Shown: positions 36,227 to 44,596, counted from the stretch's first letter. The stretch: DNA of 64,000 nt from JAHRAW01 sp963693025 (GCA_963693025.1 OY843749.1:2046001-2110000), one strand, 5' to 3'. Numbers and translations are program-made. Notes: generated by a model not told the origin, from the sequence alone.

Positions 36227-36559
36227 ATGACCGACCTCCATCGCAACCCCGACATTCCCGGCGCCGGCAACGGCGCGCTTGCGGAGCGCGCCAAGCCGAA
36301 ACTCAAGCAGCCGCCGTTATACAAAGTGCTGTTGCTCAACGACGACTATACGCCGATGGAATTCGTGGTGTTTTTGCTGATGCGTTTCTTCAACCAGACG
36401 CAGGAGAAGGCCGAGCAGATTATGCTGCATATCCACACCAGAGGGCTGGGCGTGTGCGGCGTGTTCCCGCGCGAAATCGCCGAGACCAAGGTGCGCCAGA
36501 CGCTGGAGTTGGCGCGCAAAAACGAGCACCCGTTGCAGTGCACGATGGAGCGCGAGTAA
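36227..36559 (+). CDS. clpS: ClpS adaptor for ClpAP
   Basis: 110-aa N-degron adaptor binding N-terminal Leu, Phe, Trp or Tyr residues and handing substrates to ClpA. It has the signature YKVLLLNDDYTPMEFVVFLL at residues ~31-50 and the conserved HTRGLGVCGVFPREIAETK segment. Its TAA shares bases with the clpA start (TAATG). Confidence 0.96.
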   Translation: MTDLHRNPDIPGAGNGALAERAKPKLKQPPLYKVLLLNDDYTPMEFVVFLLMRFFNQTQEKAEQIMLHIHTRGLGVCGVFPREIAETKVRQTLELARKNEHPLQCTMERE

Positions 36560-38826
36560 TGTTGTCCGATGAATTGGAGGTGACCCTGGGCAGCGCGGTG
36601 ACGCTGGCGCGCAAGGAGCGGCACGAGATTATCACGGTCGAGCACCTGCTGTTTGCGCTGCTCGACGACATTGAGACGCGCCGCGCGATTGTCTCTTGCG
36701 GCGGCGATATTAACGCGCTGAAAAAACTGCTGGCGAATTACCTGCAAAACGAAATCCCGCTGCTGGTTGAAGGCAGCGAGCGCGAACCCCAGCCGGGGCT
36801 CGGCTTTCAGCGCGTGCTGCAGCGCGCCATCATGCACGTCCAGAGCTCCGGCAAGAAAGAGGTCAAGGGCGCCAACGTGCTGGTGGCGGTGTTCAGCGAG
36901 AAGGAATCGCACGCGGTTTATTTTCTGAGCCAGCAAGAAATCAGCCGCTTTGATGTGGTCAATTACATCGCCCACGGCATCACCAAAATCCCCGGCGGCG
37001 AGCGCTTGCCGGCGCCGGGCGACGACCTCGACGGCGAGCAGGGAAGCGAGCCGGAGATGCGCGGCGGACCGCTGGAAAACTACACCGTCAACCTCAATCA
37101 ACTCGCCGAAGAAGGCAAGATTGACCCGCTCATCGGGCGCGTGTCCGAGCTCCGGCGCAGTGCGCAAATCCTGTGCCGGCGGCGCAAAAACAACCCGCTG
37201 CTGGTGGGCGAGGCGGGGGTCGGCAAGACCGCGCTCGCCGAGGGTTTGGCGCGCCAAATCGTGCGCCGGGAAGTGCCCGAAGTGCTGTCCGGGTGCACGA
37301 TTTATTCGCTCGACATGGGCATGCTGCTGGCGGGCGCGAAATACCGCGGCGACTTTGAGCAGCGCTTGAAGGCGGTGCTGGCGGAGTTGAACCGGCAGCC
37401 CGGCGCGATTCTGTTCATCGACGAGATTCACACCATCATCGGCGCCGGCGCGGTGTCCGGCGGAACGCTGGACGCCTCCAACCTGCTCAAGCCGATGCTG
37501 GCGTCGGGCGGAATCAAGTGCATCGGCTCCACCACCTACCGCGAATACCGCGGGATTTTTGAAAAAGACCGCGCGCTGTCGCGGCGCTTCCAGAAAATCG
37601 ACATCGTTCAGCCGAGCGTGGAAGAGGCGGTCGACATTCTGCGCGGGCTCAAGTCGCGCTTTGAGAAGCACCACAACGTCAAATACACGCAGCCGGCGTT
37701 GCGCAGCGCGGTTGAGTTGTCGGCGCGTTATTTGTCCGAGCGGCAGTTGCCGGACACCGCCATCGATGTCATCGATGAAGCCGGCGCGAAAACCCGGCTG
37801 GCATCGTCAACCACCTCAACCACTACCAAGCGCAAAAAGACGGTCGGCGTGAGGGAAATTGAAAGCATGATTGCGGACATCGCGCGCATTCCGCCCAAGC
37901 ATGTGTCGGTGTCGGACACGCGCGCGCTGAAAAATTTGGAGCGCGACCTCAAGTTGCTGGTGTTCGGTCAGGACAAGGCGATTGCGACGCTCGCCTCCGC
38001 GATTAAGATGGCGCGCTCGGGGCTCGGCAACGCCGACAAGCCGATTGCGTCGCTGCTGTTTTCGGGACCCACCGGCGTCGGCAAAACCGAAGTCACCAAG
38101 CAACTCGCCAACACGCTCGGCATTGAATTCATCCGCTTCGACATGTCCGAGTATATGGAGCGGCACACCGTCTCCCGGCTAATCGGCGCGCCGCCGGGCT
38201 ATGTCGGTTTTGACCAGGGCGGCTTGTTGACCGAAGCCATCAACCAGCATCCGCACGCGGTGTTGCTGTTCGATGAAATCGAAAAAGCCCATCCCGATGT
38301 GTTCAACATTTTGCTGCAGGTGATGGACTACGGCAAACTGACCGACAACAACGGCCGCAAGTCCGACTTTCGCAACGTCATCCTGGTGATGACCACCAAC
38401 GCCGGCGCCAAACAGGCGGCGCGCGAGAGCATCGGTTTTGTCGCGCAAGACCACAGCAGCGACGATATGGAAGCGGTCAAGACCGCCTTCTCTCCGGAGT
38501 TCAGAAACCGGCTCGACAACATCATCCGCTTCAACGCGCTCGACACCGGCACCATCTTGCATATCGTGCGCAAGTTCATCTTTGACTTGGAACAGCAACT
38601 CGCCGACCAGCACGTGACGCTGGAAATCAACGACAAAGCGGTGCGCTGGCTCGCCGACAAAGGCTACGACGCCGCCATGGGCGCGCGCCCGATGCAGCGC
38701 GTCATCCAGCACGAAATCAAACGCCCGCTGGCGGAAGAGTTGCTGTTCGGCGGCCTCGCCAAAGGCGGTCACATAAAAATTTCACTGGCAAAGGGCGCGC
38801 TCGCTTTCAAGTTGGAAAAGCACTGA
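36559..38826 (+). CDS. clpA: ClpA ATPase subunit of the ClpAP protease
   Basis: Hexameric AAA+ unfoldase of 755 aa. The N-domain (residues 1-150, SAVTLARKERHEIITVEHLL) binds ClpS. AAA-1 has Walker A GEAGVGKTAL near residue 215 and Walker B ILFIDEIHTI. AAA-2 has Walker A GPTGVGKTEV near residue 503 and LLFDEIEKAHPDV. The start at 36559 overlaps clpS. The ClpP-binding IGL-type loop can be read near ESIGFVAQ. Confidence 0.96.
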   Translation: MLSDELEVTLGSAVTLARKERHEIITVEHLLFALLDDIETRRAIVSCGGDINALKKLLANYLQNEIPLLVEGSEREPQPGLGFQRVLQRAIMHVQSSGKKEVKGANVLVAVFSEKESHAVYFLSQQEISRFDVVNYIAHGITKIPGGERLPAPGDDLDGEQGSEPEMRGGPLENYTVNLNQLAEEGKIDPLIGRVSELRRSAQILCRRRKNNPLLVGEAGVGKTALAEGLARQIVRREVPEVLSGCTIYSLDMGMLLAGAKYRGDFEQRLKAVLAELNRQPGAILFIDEIHTIIGAGAVSGGTLDASNLLKPMLASGGIKCIGSTTYREYRGIFEKDRALSRRFQKIDIVQPSVEEAVDILRGLKSRFEKHHNVKYTQPALRSAVELSARYLSERQLPDTAIDVIDEAGAKTRLASSTTSTTTKRKKTVGVREIESMIADIARIPPKHVSVSDTRALKNLERDLKLLVFGQDKAIATLASAIKMARSGLGNADKPIASLLFSGPTGVGKTEVTKQLANTLGIEFIRFDMSEYMERHTVSRLIGAPPGYVGFDQGGLLTEAINQHPHAVLLFDEIEKAHPDVFNILLQVMDYGKLTDNNGRKSDFRNVILVMTTNAGAKQAARESIGFVAQDHSSDDMEAVKTAFSPEFRNRLDNIIRFNALDTGTILHIVRKFIFDLEQQLADQHVTLEINDKAVRWLADKGYDAAMGARPMQRVIQHEIKRPLAEELLFGGLAKGGHIKISLAKGALAFKLEKH

Positions 38827-38848
38827 CACCCGCGCGGAGGAACAACCG

Positions 38849-39139
38849 ATGGCAAACGAAGGCTACCACGAACCCGTCGAAGAACTGTCCGACGAAACCC
38901 GCGACATGCACCGCGCAATCGTTTCGCTGATGGAGGAATTGGAAGCGGTGGACTGGTATAACCAGCGCGTAGACGCCTGCAAAGACCCCGAACTAAAACG
39001 CATCCTGACGCACAACCGAGACGAAGAAAAAGAACACGCCGCAATGGTGCTGGAATGGATTCGACGGCGGGATGATGTGCTCGACCGTGAACTCAAGGAG
39101 ACGCTGTTTACTGAGGGGCGGATTGGTCATCAGGAGTGA
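38849..39139 (+). CDS. encapsulated-ferritin-like (EncFtn) protein lacking a cargo tail
   Basis: 96-aa two-helix ferroxidase of the EncFtn family, which oxidises Fe(II) inside encapsulin shells. The match is strong: HRAIVSLMEELEAVDWYNQR at residues 21-40 and HNRDEEKEHAAMVLEW at 55-70. Metal ligands corresponding to Rhodospirillum rubrum Glu32, Glu62 and His65 are Glu30, Glu60 and His63. The protein ends soon after LFTEGRIGHQE with no encapsulation peptide, and no encapsulin gene is next to it. A palindromic repeat begins about 6 bp after the stop and may have removed the tail. It follows clpA by 22 bp with a GGAGG site. Confidence 0.88.
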   Translation: MANEGYHEPVEELSDETRDMHRAIVSLMEELEAVDWYNQRVDACKDPELKRILTHNRDEEKEHAAMVLEWIRRRDDVLDRELKETLFTEGRIGHQE

Positions 39140-39144
39140 CCACT

Positions 39145-39620
39145 TCGTCATTCCCCCCAACTCGTCATTCTCGAGCGTTAGTGACCGTTGCCGCCCCCAC
39201 TTCGTCATTCTCGAGCGTTAGTGTCCGTTGCCGCCGCGCTTTTTCTTTTAAGCGGCGGCTTACGGACACTTGCGTCCTCGGGAATCTCCCTAAGATTGGC
39301 GCTGAGCCCAAACAACGCCATTCCCGCATCACCTCGTCATTTCGAGCGTTAGTGACCGTTGCCGCCGCGCTTTTTCTTTTAAGCGGCGGCTTACGGACAC
39401 TTTGCGTCCTCGGGAATCTCCCTCAGGTTGGCACGGGCTTCGGTAAAATCCACGCTAGCCTTAGGGAGATTCCCGAAGGTGATGAAAAATATAGTCGCTA
39501 GCGCTCCTTATTTTTCTATCATTCGAGAATGACGAGTTGTGGGGGCTCCCTATTTTCTATCATTCGAGAATGACGAAGTAGGGGGGCTCCCTATTTTCTA
39601 TCGTTCGAGAATGACGAGTA
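39145..39620. repeat. intergenic palindromic repeat cluster
   Basis: Several pieces in plus orientation: short outer ends at 39145-39190, a left-half unit to about 39330 ending in AACGCCATTCCCGC, a full unit from about 39334 to 39535, then two solitary TTCTATCATTCGAGAATGACG ends up to 39620. It fills the whole gap between the EncFtn gene and the dioxygenase gene. Confidence 0.9.
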
Positions 39621-39629
39621 GTAAGAAGA

Positions 39630-40433
39630 ATGAATGACATCGACACAACCACAGTAGAGAAATTCTGGCGCACCGGCGCAGTCTGCCTGCGCGGGGTGTT
39701 TGCGCCGGAATGGATTGACGCACTGGCACGCGGCGTGGAGAAAAACTTTGCCGACCCCGGTCCCTATCACACGCGCTACACGCCGCCCGGCGAGCCCGGT
39801 GGTTTTTACGACGACTACTGCAACTGGCAGCGCATCGACGAATACCGGGATTTTGTCTTGCATTCCCCCGCCGCCGAAATCGCCGCCCGGTTGCTGCGCT
39901 CCGAAACCGCGCGCCTCTATCACGAGCATGTTCTCATCAAGGAGCCGGGCACGCGCGAGCGCACGCCGTGGCATCACGACCAGCCCTACTATGGCCTCGC
40001 CGGCGACCAACTCTGCTCGGTCTGGCTGCCGCTGGATGCGGTGCCGCAACACGCGTGCCCGGAATTCGTCTCCGGGTCGCACATCGGCGGCGCGTTGTAT
40101 TACCCCCGCCTGTTCGCCACGCACGTCGATTACAGCGAGGAAGACGGCTTCGAAAGCGTGCCCGACATCGACGCGCGCCGTGACGAATACGACATTTTGT
40201 CGTGGGAATTGGCACTCGGCGACTGCATCGTATTCCACATGCGCAGCATCCACGGCGCACCCGCCACCGCCGGCTTGAAATCCCGCCGCCGGGGGTTTTC
40301 ATCCCGTTGGCTGGGCGACGACGCCCGCTACGCAACCCGCCCATGGCAAACCTCGCCACCCTTTCCGGATCTCAACCTGAAGCCGGGCGAGCCGATGGAA
40401 CATCCCGACTTTCCGGTGGTTTGGCGGGGGTAG
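39630..40433 (+). CDS. phytanoyl-CoA dioxygenase (PhyH) family protein
   Basis: 267-aa Fe(II)/2-oxoglutarate-dependent oxygenase. The facial triad is WHHDQPYYG (His and Asp, ~residues 111-114) and the distal His in RSIHGAPA (~residue 210). An Arg for 2-oxoglutarate follows (RRRGFSSRW). Family members hydroxylate acyl-CoAs, ectoine or small metabolites; the substrate is not readable. It is flanked by repeats and is a single-gene unit. Confidence 0.85.
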   Translation: MNDIDTTTVEKFWRTGAVCLRGVFAPEWIDALARGVEKNFADPGPYHTRYTPPGEPGGFYDDYCNWQRIDEYRDFVLHSPAAEIAARLLRSETARLYHEHVLIKEPGTRERTPWHHDQPYYGLAGDQLCSVWLPLDAVPQHACPEFVSGSHIGGALYYPRLFATHVDYSEEDGFESVPDIDARRDEYDILSWELALGDCIVFHMRSIHGAPATAGLKSRRRGFSSRWLGDDARYATRPWQTSPPFPDLNLKPGEPMEHPDFPVVWRG

Positions 40434-40542
40434 CCGGCGCCATCGGTGCCGCCGCCAACAAGGCGATTTGCGCGCACGTAAAAAAGGAACTATCAAGCAA
40501 AGTTGACAAGAACACCCAACAACAACCCCAACAACAAAACCT

Positions 40543-40596
40543 CGTCATTCACAACAATCTCGTCACTCACAACAACCTCGTCATTCACAACAACGC
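40543..40596. repeat. tandem 18-bp repeat, three units
   Basis: Three units of CGTCATTCACAACAAYCT, with one substitution in the middle unit (CGTCACTCAC). The array directly precedes a palindromic repeat unit; the CGTCATTC start equals that family's outer end. The same array occurs at 43427-43480. Confidence 0.85.
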
Positions 40597-40611
40597 CGGC
40601 ATTCACCCCCA

Positions 40612-40835
40612 CTTCGTCACTCTCGAGCGTTAGTGACCGTTGCCGCCGCGCTTCTTCTTTTAAGCGGCGGCTTACGGGCGCTTACGACCTCGGGAATCTC
40701 CCTAATACTGGCAGAGGCTTTGTTAAAGTCCACGGTAGCCTTAGGGAGATTCCCGAATCGAAGAAAATATGGTCGCCTGTCGGCTCCCTATTTTCTACCG
40801 TTCGAGAATGACGAAGTGGTGGTGAATGACGAGTA
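40612..40835. repeat. intergenic palindromic repeat, full copy
   Basis: One full plus-orientation unit beginning CTTCGTCACTCTCGAGCG and ending TTCTACCGTTCGAGAATGACG. It has a shortened middle (CCCGAATCGAAGAAAATATGG) and a GTGACCGT variant of the first stem. Together with the tandem array it fills the 431-bp gap at 40434-40864. Confidence 0.88.
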
Positions 40836-40864
40836 CGTTGTGAAAAATACGGCAACACTCTTCG

Positions 40865-41914
40865 CTACCGGCGACCGGCGTCGTCAGCCCAGGTGCGTCC
40901 GCCATCACCCCAAGCACGCCCGCCCCCACCCCACGGCGATTTCAGCGACACTTGCGGATAGTTGACCATTTGCTTTTTCAACTGCAACTCGCGGCGGAAG
41001 ATGTAGACGCCGCAGGCGATTAGCAGCGCTACGCCGGCGACGCTGGTGGCGCGGGGGGTTTCGTTCCAGATTAGGTAGCCGAAGACCACCGCCCAGATGA
41101 TGTAGGTGTATTCGAACGGCGCGACCACGCTGGCGGGCGAGACGCGGTAGGCTTTGATTTGGCAGTAAAACGCGAGCGCGAAATTGACGCCGAGGAACGC
41201 CATTAGCAGGCAATCCTTGAGCGGCGGCACGACCCACGGGCGCAGCAGGAATTGCATGGACGGGCTGTCGGTGGGGAGCGCCGTTGCGCCGAGGGCGGCG
41301 ACCAGCGCGCCGGCGATGCTGCTGCCGATGATGAACGCGCACGAGGAGTAGAGCGTGATTGTCCAGGGCAGTTGGTCGGCGCGGATGACGCGCGTCAGCA
41401 GCAACGAGCACGCATAGGCGAACGCCGCCAGCAATGCGAAGAACGTGGCGAGATGCTTGAAGTCGCCGCTCGGTCCGACCACCAAAATGATTGCCAGAAA
41501 TCCGACAAACAACGCCGACCAGCGCCGCGCGCCGACCGGCTCCTTGAGCACCACCGCCGACAGCACGGTCACCATGATGGGCGCCGAGAAGGTGATGATG
41601 ACCACTTCCACCAGCGGCATCGCGGCGATTGCCATGTAGTAGGTCAGGTAGGCGATGAAGCCGAGGAAGCCGCGAATCAAGAGCAGCCGGGGTTGGTCGG
41701 TTCGCATGCCGCGCCTGCCGCTGGTGAGGAGCACGATGATGGCGATGGGCACGACCGCCACCACGCCGCGCGTGAACACGATTTGCAGCACCGAGTAGGT
41801 GTCGCTGAACGATTTGATGACGATGTCTTGCAGGCTGAACAGAAACAGCCCGGTGACACACAGGGAGATTCCGGCGGCGGGTCGGTCGGTCGGCGGGGGG
41901 GTGGCGGGCGACAT
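40865..41914 (-). CDS. EamA/DMT-family transporter (RhaT-like)
   Basis: 349-aa inner-membrane protein with about ten transmembrane helices and two EamA repeats. The first begins VTGLFLFSLQDIVIKSFSDT and contains SAPIMVTVLSAVVLKEPVG. The second contains APFEYTYIIWAVVFGYLIWN. The ATG at 41914 fits family length; the open frame further upstream runs through the shared regulatory region. A Gly-rich tail of ~30 residues (WGGGGRAWGDGGRTW) is unusual. It is transcribed away from the LysR gene, so it is a likely target. Substrate unknown. Confidence 0.85.
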   Translation of the reverse strand: MSPATPPPTDRPAAGISLCVTGLFLFSLQDIVIKSFSDTYSVLQIVFTRGVVAVVPIAIIVLLTSGRRGMRTDQPRLLLIRGFLGFIAYLTYYMAIAAMPLVEVVIITFSAPIMVTVLSAVVLKEPVGARRWSALFVGFLAIILVVGPSGDFKHLATFFALLAAFAYACSLLLTRVIRADQLPWTITLYSSCAFIIGSSIAGALVAALGATALPTDSPSMQFLLRPWVVPPLKDCLLMAFLGVNFALAFYCQIKAYRVSPASVVAPFEYTYIIWAVVFGYLIWNETPRATSVAGVALLIACGVYIFRRELQLKKQMVNYPQVSLKSPWGGGGRAWGDGGRTWADDAGRR

Positions 41915-41955
41915 GGCGCGAATTTGTGCCCGAAAATACCATTTGGAAAGCGGTT

Positions 41956-41980
41956 TTTTCCGATGTATATTATCGGAAAA
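41956..41980. promoter_or_regulatory. palindromic operator candidate between DMT transporter and LysR genes
   Basis: A perfect 9-bp inverted repeat TTTTCCGAT with a 7-bp spacer (GTATATT) and ATCGGAAAA, plus a further TCCGAT half site at 41981. It is centred in the 91-bp divergent region, where LysR-type regulators usually bind AT-rich dyads. Binding is inferred from position and symmetry. Confidence 0.6.
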
Positions 41981-42005
41981 TCCGATTGCCGAGGAGCCGA
42001 CCGCC

Positions 42006-42866
42006 ATGAAACTCGACCACATTCGCACCTTCCTTGAGATTGCCGCCTGCGGCAGTTTCAGCCGCGCCGCCGAGAGCCTCAACGTCACCCAGTCCACCAT
42101 CAGCGGGCGGGTCAAGTCGATGGAGGAGCGATTCGGCAGACCGCTGTTCACGCGCGAGCGCTCCGGCGTGGAGTTGACTTCCGCCGGGCAGCGCTTGCGC
42201 CGCTACGCCGAGGGCATCGAGCGCCTGTGGCAGCAGTCGCAGCAGCAGGTCGCGCTACCCGAAGGCTACCGCACCGTGCTGGCACTGGGCGCGCAGGTGA
42301 GCCTGTGGGAGCGGCTGATTCTCGACTGGATGCCGCGCATGCGCCACCAGGCGCCGACGGTCGCGCTGCAGGTGCAAGCCGACTATTCCAACAGCCTGAT
42401 GCGGCAACTGTCCGACGGCTTGCTGGACATCTGCGTGATGTATCACCCGCGCCATGTCGCCGGTTTGGTGATTGAAGATTTGTTCGAGGAGACGCTGGTG
42501 ATGGTAGCCAAAACGCCGCGCGAAGCCTCCCCGGACTGGGTCGAGGACTACCTCTTCGTGGACTGGGGCGACACCTTCCGCGCCCACCACAGCGAAGCCT
42601 TCCCGGACATGGAAACCCCCGCCATCTCGGTCGGCCTCGGCGCGCTCGGCTTGCAATACATCCTGCAAAACGGCGGCTCCGGATACTTCCCACGGCGCAT
42701 GGTCGACCCGCTGGTAGCCGCCGGCGAACTCCACCTGGTAACCCGCGCCCCCACCGCCCGCCGCCCGGCGTATGTGGTTTACACGGCTAACCCGAAGGAC
42801 GAGGAAGTGCTGACGCTGGCGCTGGACACGCTGCGCGATATTGCCAAAGACGCAGGGGGTGGATAA
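42006..42866 (+). CDS. LysR-family transcriptional regulator
   Basis: 286-aa regulator. The winged helix-turn-helix is at residues 1-60 (FLEIAACGSFSRAAESLNVT then QSTISGRVKSMEERFG). The effector domain runs from about residue 90. The divergent placement next to the DMT transporter gene, with a dyad between them, suggests control of that gene and of itself. Ends 5 bp before a strong hairpin. Confidence 0.92.
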   Translation: MKLDHIRTFLEIAACGSFSRAAESLNVTQSTISGRVKSMEERFGRPLFTRERSGVELTSAGQRLRRYAEGIERLWQQSQQQVALPEGYRTVLALGAQVSLWERLILDWMPRMRHQAPTVALQVQADYSNSLMRQLSDGLLDICVMYHPRHVAGLVIEDLFEETLVMVAKTPREASPDWVEDYLFVDWGDTFRAHHSEAFPDMETPAISVGLGALGLQYILQNGGSGYFPRRMVDPLVAAGELHLVTRAPTARRPAYVVYTANPKDEEVLTLALDTLRDIAKDAGGG

Positions 42867-42870
42867 AGAA

Positions 42871-42905
42871 ACTCCCCCGCCGCCGGAAGTGGCGGACGGG
42901 GGAGT
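42871..42905 (-). terminator. bidirectional hairpin terminator
   Basis: The stem ACTCCCCCGCCGCC pairs with GGCGG-A-CGGGGGAGT around a GGAAGT loop. On the minus strand it is followed by TTTCTTTAT, which suits intrinsic termination of the leader-peptide gene. On the plus strand it lies just after the LysR stop but has no U-run. Confidence 0.65.
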
Positions 42906-42930
42906 GACAGGGGTTAGTCGCGGCGGGTGG

Positions 42931-43287
42931 CTAAGGGAGGTAACCGTTGCCCCAGCCGTCGGGCACGCCACCGCCACGGTTGCCTGCCATATACTCGTCA
43001 TACGTAGGAACACCGCCACCAAATTTGCCGTGAAAGAAACATTTGGTCTCGTAGACATGTTTACGCCACCAATAGGGCTTGCAGCCCGCCGCCACATCTT
43101 CCAACTGCGCGTCGTTCAGGTTTTGCGCCAGTTCCGCGGGCAAAGTAAGATATCGCGTGCCTTCTTCGGCGGTGACCACCTTGACTTCTTTTTCCGGTGA
43201 AACGCCAAGCGCGGTCAACGCTTCCGGGTCGTGCTGACGCACTTGGTCGCGGAAATCGCGGTCATTCAGTTGTGCTTGCGTGTTCAT
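42931..43287 (-). CDS. putative RiPP precursor peptide with NHLP-type leader
   Basis: 118 aa behind a strong TTGAGGAACAGCAA ribosome-binding site. Residues 1-68 look like a nitrile-hydratase-like leader peptide: FRDQVRQHDPEALTALGVSP, then EVKVVTAEEGTRYLTLPAEL, then LNDAQLEDVAAG, the usual acidic helix ending in a small-residue cleavage site. The 50-residue C-terminus is unlike an enzyme: Cys69 and Cys83, many Trp, Tyr and Phe (CKPYWW), and two GGGVP motifs at 90-94 and 105-109 inside Gly/Asn/Tyr-rich sequence. No cyclase, radical-SAM enzyme or peptidase-transporter is in the window. Class assignment is by pattern only. Confidence 0.6.
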   Translation of the reverse strand: MNTQAQLNDRDFRDQVRQHDPEALTALGVSPEKEVKVVTAEEGTRYLTLPAELAQNLNDAQLEDVAAGCKPYWWRKHVYETKCFFHGKFGGGVPTYDEYMAGNRGGGVPDGWGNGYLP

Positions 43288-43351
43288 TTGCTGTTCCTCA
43301 AATAAGTTGGGTTAGGATAAATCGGACTGAATTGGATGTCTCGATGGCGCA

Positions 43352-43405
43352 ATGTTAGGTAGGGGGGTGAGGGGGTGTAAACGTTTTTATTTGGTTTGTG
43401 TAAAC
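43352..43405 (-). promoter_or_regulatory. candidate promoter and direct repeat upstream of the precursor gene
   Basis: On the minus strand TTTACA (43376-43381) and TAACAT (43352-43357) are 18 bp apart, a weak sigma-70-like pair. GTTTACAC occurs twice (43375-43382 and 43398-43405), 23 bp apart, overlapping the -35. It could be a regulator site. The region 43288-43426 holds no gene. Confidence 0.35.
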
Positions 43406-43426
43406 CTTTGTTATACAGCGGCACTT

Positions 43427-43480
43427 CGTCATTCACAACAACCTCGTCATTCACAACAACCTCGTCATTCACAACAACCT
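43427..43480. repeat. tandem 18-bp repeat, three identical units
   Basis: Three exact units of CGTCATTCACAACAACCT running directly into a palindromic repeat unit at 43481. The array at 40543 is the same sequence with two or three changes. Confidence 0.9.
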
Positions 43481-43772
43481 CGTCATTCTCGAGCGTTAGT
43501 GTCCGTTTGCCGCCGCGCTTTTTCTTTTAAGCGGCGGCTTACGGACACTTGCGTCCTCGGGAATCTCATCCCGACTAGCGCTGAGCCCAAACAAAGCCGT
43601 CATTCCCGCTCAAAAGACTGCGGGAATGGCGGCTTACCCGCCGCCTGCTTCGCTCGCTTCGTTTGAATCCACGCTAGCCTTAGGGAGATTCCCGAGGTCG
43701 TAAGCGCCCGTAAGCCGCTACGCGGCAACGGGCGCTAACGCTCGAGAATGACGAGGTAGTGAGAATGACGGG
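43481..43772. repeat. intergenic palindromic repeat, rearranged copy
   Basis: The left half is standard (CGTCATTCTCGAGCG to CTCGGGAATCTC). The middle is replaced by a segment with CCCGCTCAAAAGACTGCGGGA, and the right half ends ACGGGCGCTAACGCTCGAG, a mirror image of the left end. This shows that modules of the family are shuffled. Confidence 0.85.
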
Positions 43773-43780
43773 TTGGGCGC

Positions 43781-44596
43781 TCACCCTTCGGTTTTATCCC
43801 GACTAAGGCAAGCATAAGCAGAATGGTTATGAATTGATTCGAAGTTTTCTACGCTGACGGTGTAGCGGGTGATGCGGGGGTCTTGGTTGAAGGTTCCGGC
43901 GATGTCGCGGGCTACGTCTTCTACGAATTTGGGGTTGTCGTAGGCTCTTTCGGTGATGAATTTTTCGTCCGGGCGTTTGAGCAGGCCGTAGAGTTCGGAA
44001 CTCGCCTGGCTTTCCACCGTGTCGATTAATTCCTCGATGGGGATGGCTTCGTCGGAGCGGACTTCAACGGTCACATGCGAGCGCTGGTTGTGCGCGCCGT
44101 ATTCGGCGATTTCTTTGGAGCACGGGCATAAACTGGTGACCGGAATGACGATTTTGACGGTCGAGTCGCGCGCGGCGTGGTTGAGTTCGCCGATTAGCGT
44201 GACCTCGTAGTCGAGCAGGCTTTGCACGCCGGAGACCGGCGCGCGTTTGCTGACGAAGTAGGGGAAGGTCAGTTCGATTCGGGCTTTGGACGCGCCCAGC
44301 CGCTCGCCGAGTTTCGCCAGCAGGCTTTGGAACGACCCTACCGAAATCGCGCTGCGGTGGGTGTGCAACACATCGACGAAACGCGACATGTGCGTGCCCT
44401 TGTTGTGCGCCGGCAGTTGCACATACATGCTGACCGACGCCACCGTGTTCTGCGCGCCGCTTCGGTCTTCCACCTTGAGCGGATAGCGCAAGTCTTTGAT
44501 GCCGACACGGTCGATGGCGATGTTGCGCCCGTCGGCGCCACCCTGGACATCGGCGATGAGCGGCGTGGCGGGCTGGGCGGCGGGTTGGCTTGACAT
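43781..44596 (-). CDS. folE2: GTP cyclohydrolase I, FolE2 type
   Basis: Makes dihydroneopterin triphosphate for folate, using Mn or Fe rather than strict Zn. 271 aa. The active-site Cys is in SLCPCSKEIAEYGAHNQRSH (near residue 155), followed by HVTVEVRS. SYLDY-type and IHNHSAYA end motifs match. FolE2 often replaces FolE under zinc limitation; no Zur box was recognised. It follows dxs by 42 bp on the same strand. Confidence 0.93.
   Translation of the reverse strand: MSSQPAAQPATPLIADVQGGADGRNIAIDRVGIKDLRYPLKVEDRSGAQNTVASVSMYVQLPAHNKGTHMSRFVDVLHTHRSAISVGSFQSLLAKLGERLGASKARIELTFPYFVSKRAPVSGVQSLLDYEVTLIGELNHAARDSTVKIVIPVTSLCPCSKEIAEYGAHNQRSHVTVEVRSDEAIPIEELIDTVESQASSELYGLLKRPDEKFITERAYDNPKFVEDVARDIAGTFNQDPRITRYTVSVENFESIHNHSAYACLSRDKTEG

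Noticed and set aside
38849..40433. Encapsulin gene next to the EncFtn gene
   Set aside because: Upstream is clpA and downstream are repeats and a PhyH dioxygenase. No shell-protein frame exists in either strand of this stretch.
40543..43480. 18-bp tandem arrays as a CRISPR array
   Set aside because: Units are contiguous with no spacers and there are only three per site. No cas gene is present.
42006..44596. A full RiPP biosynthetic cluster around the leader-peptide gene
   Set aside because: The neighbours are a LysR regulator, a DMT transporter and folE2. None is a peptide-modifying enzyme, so only the precursor is claimed.
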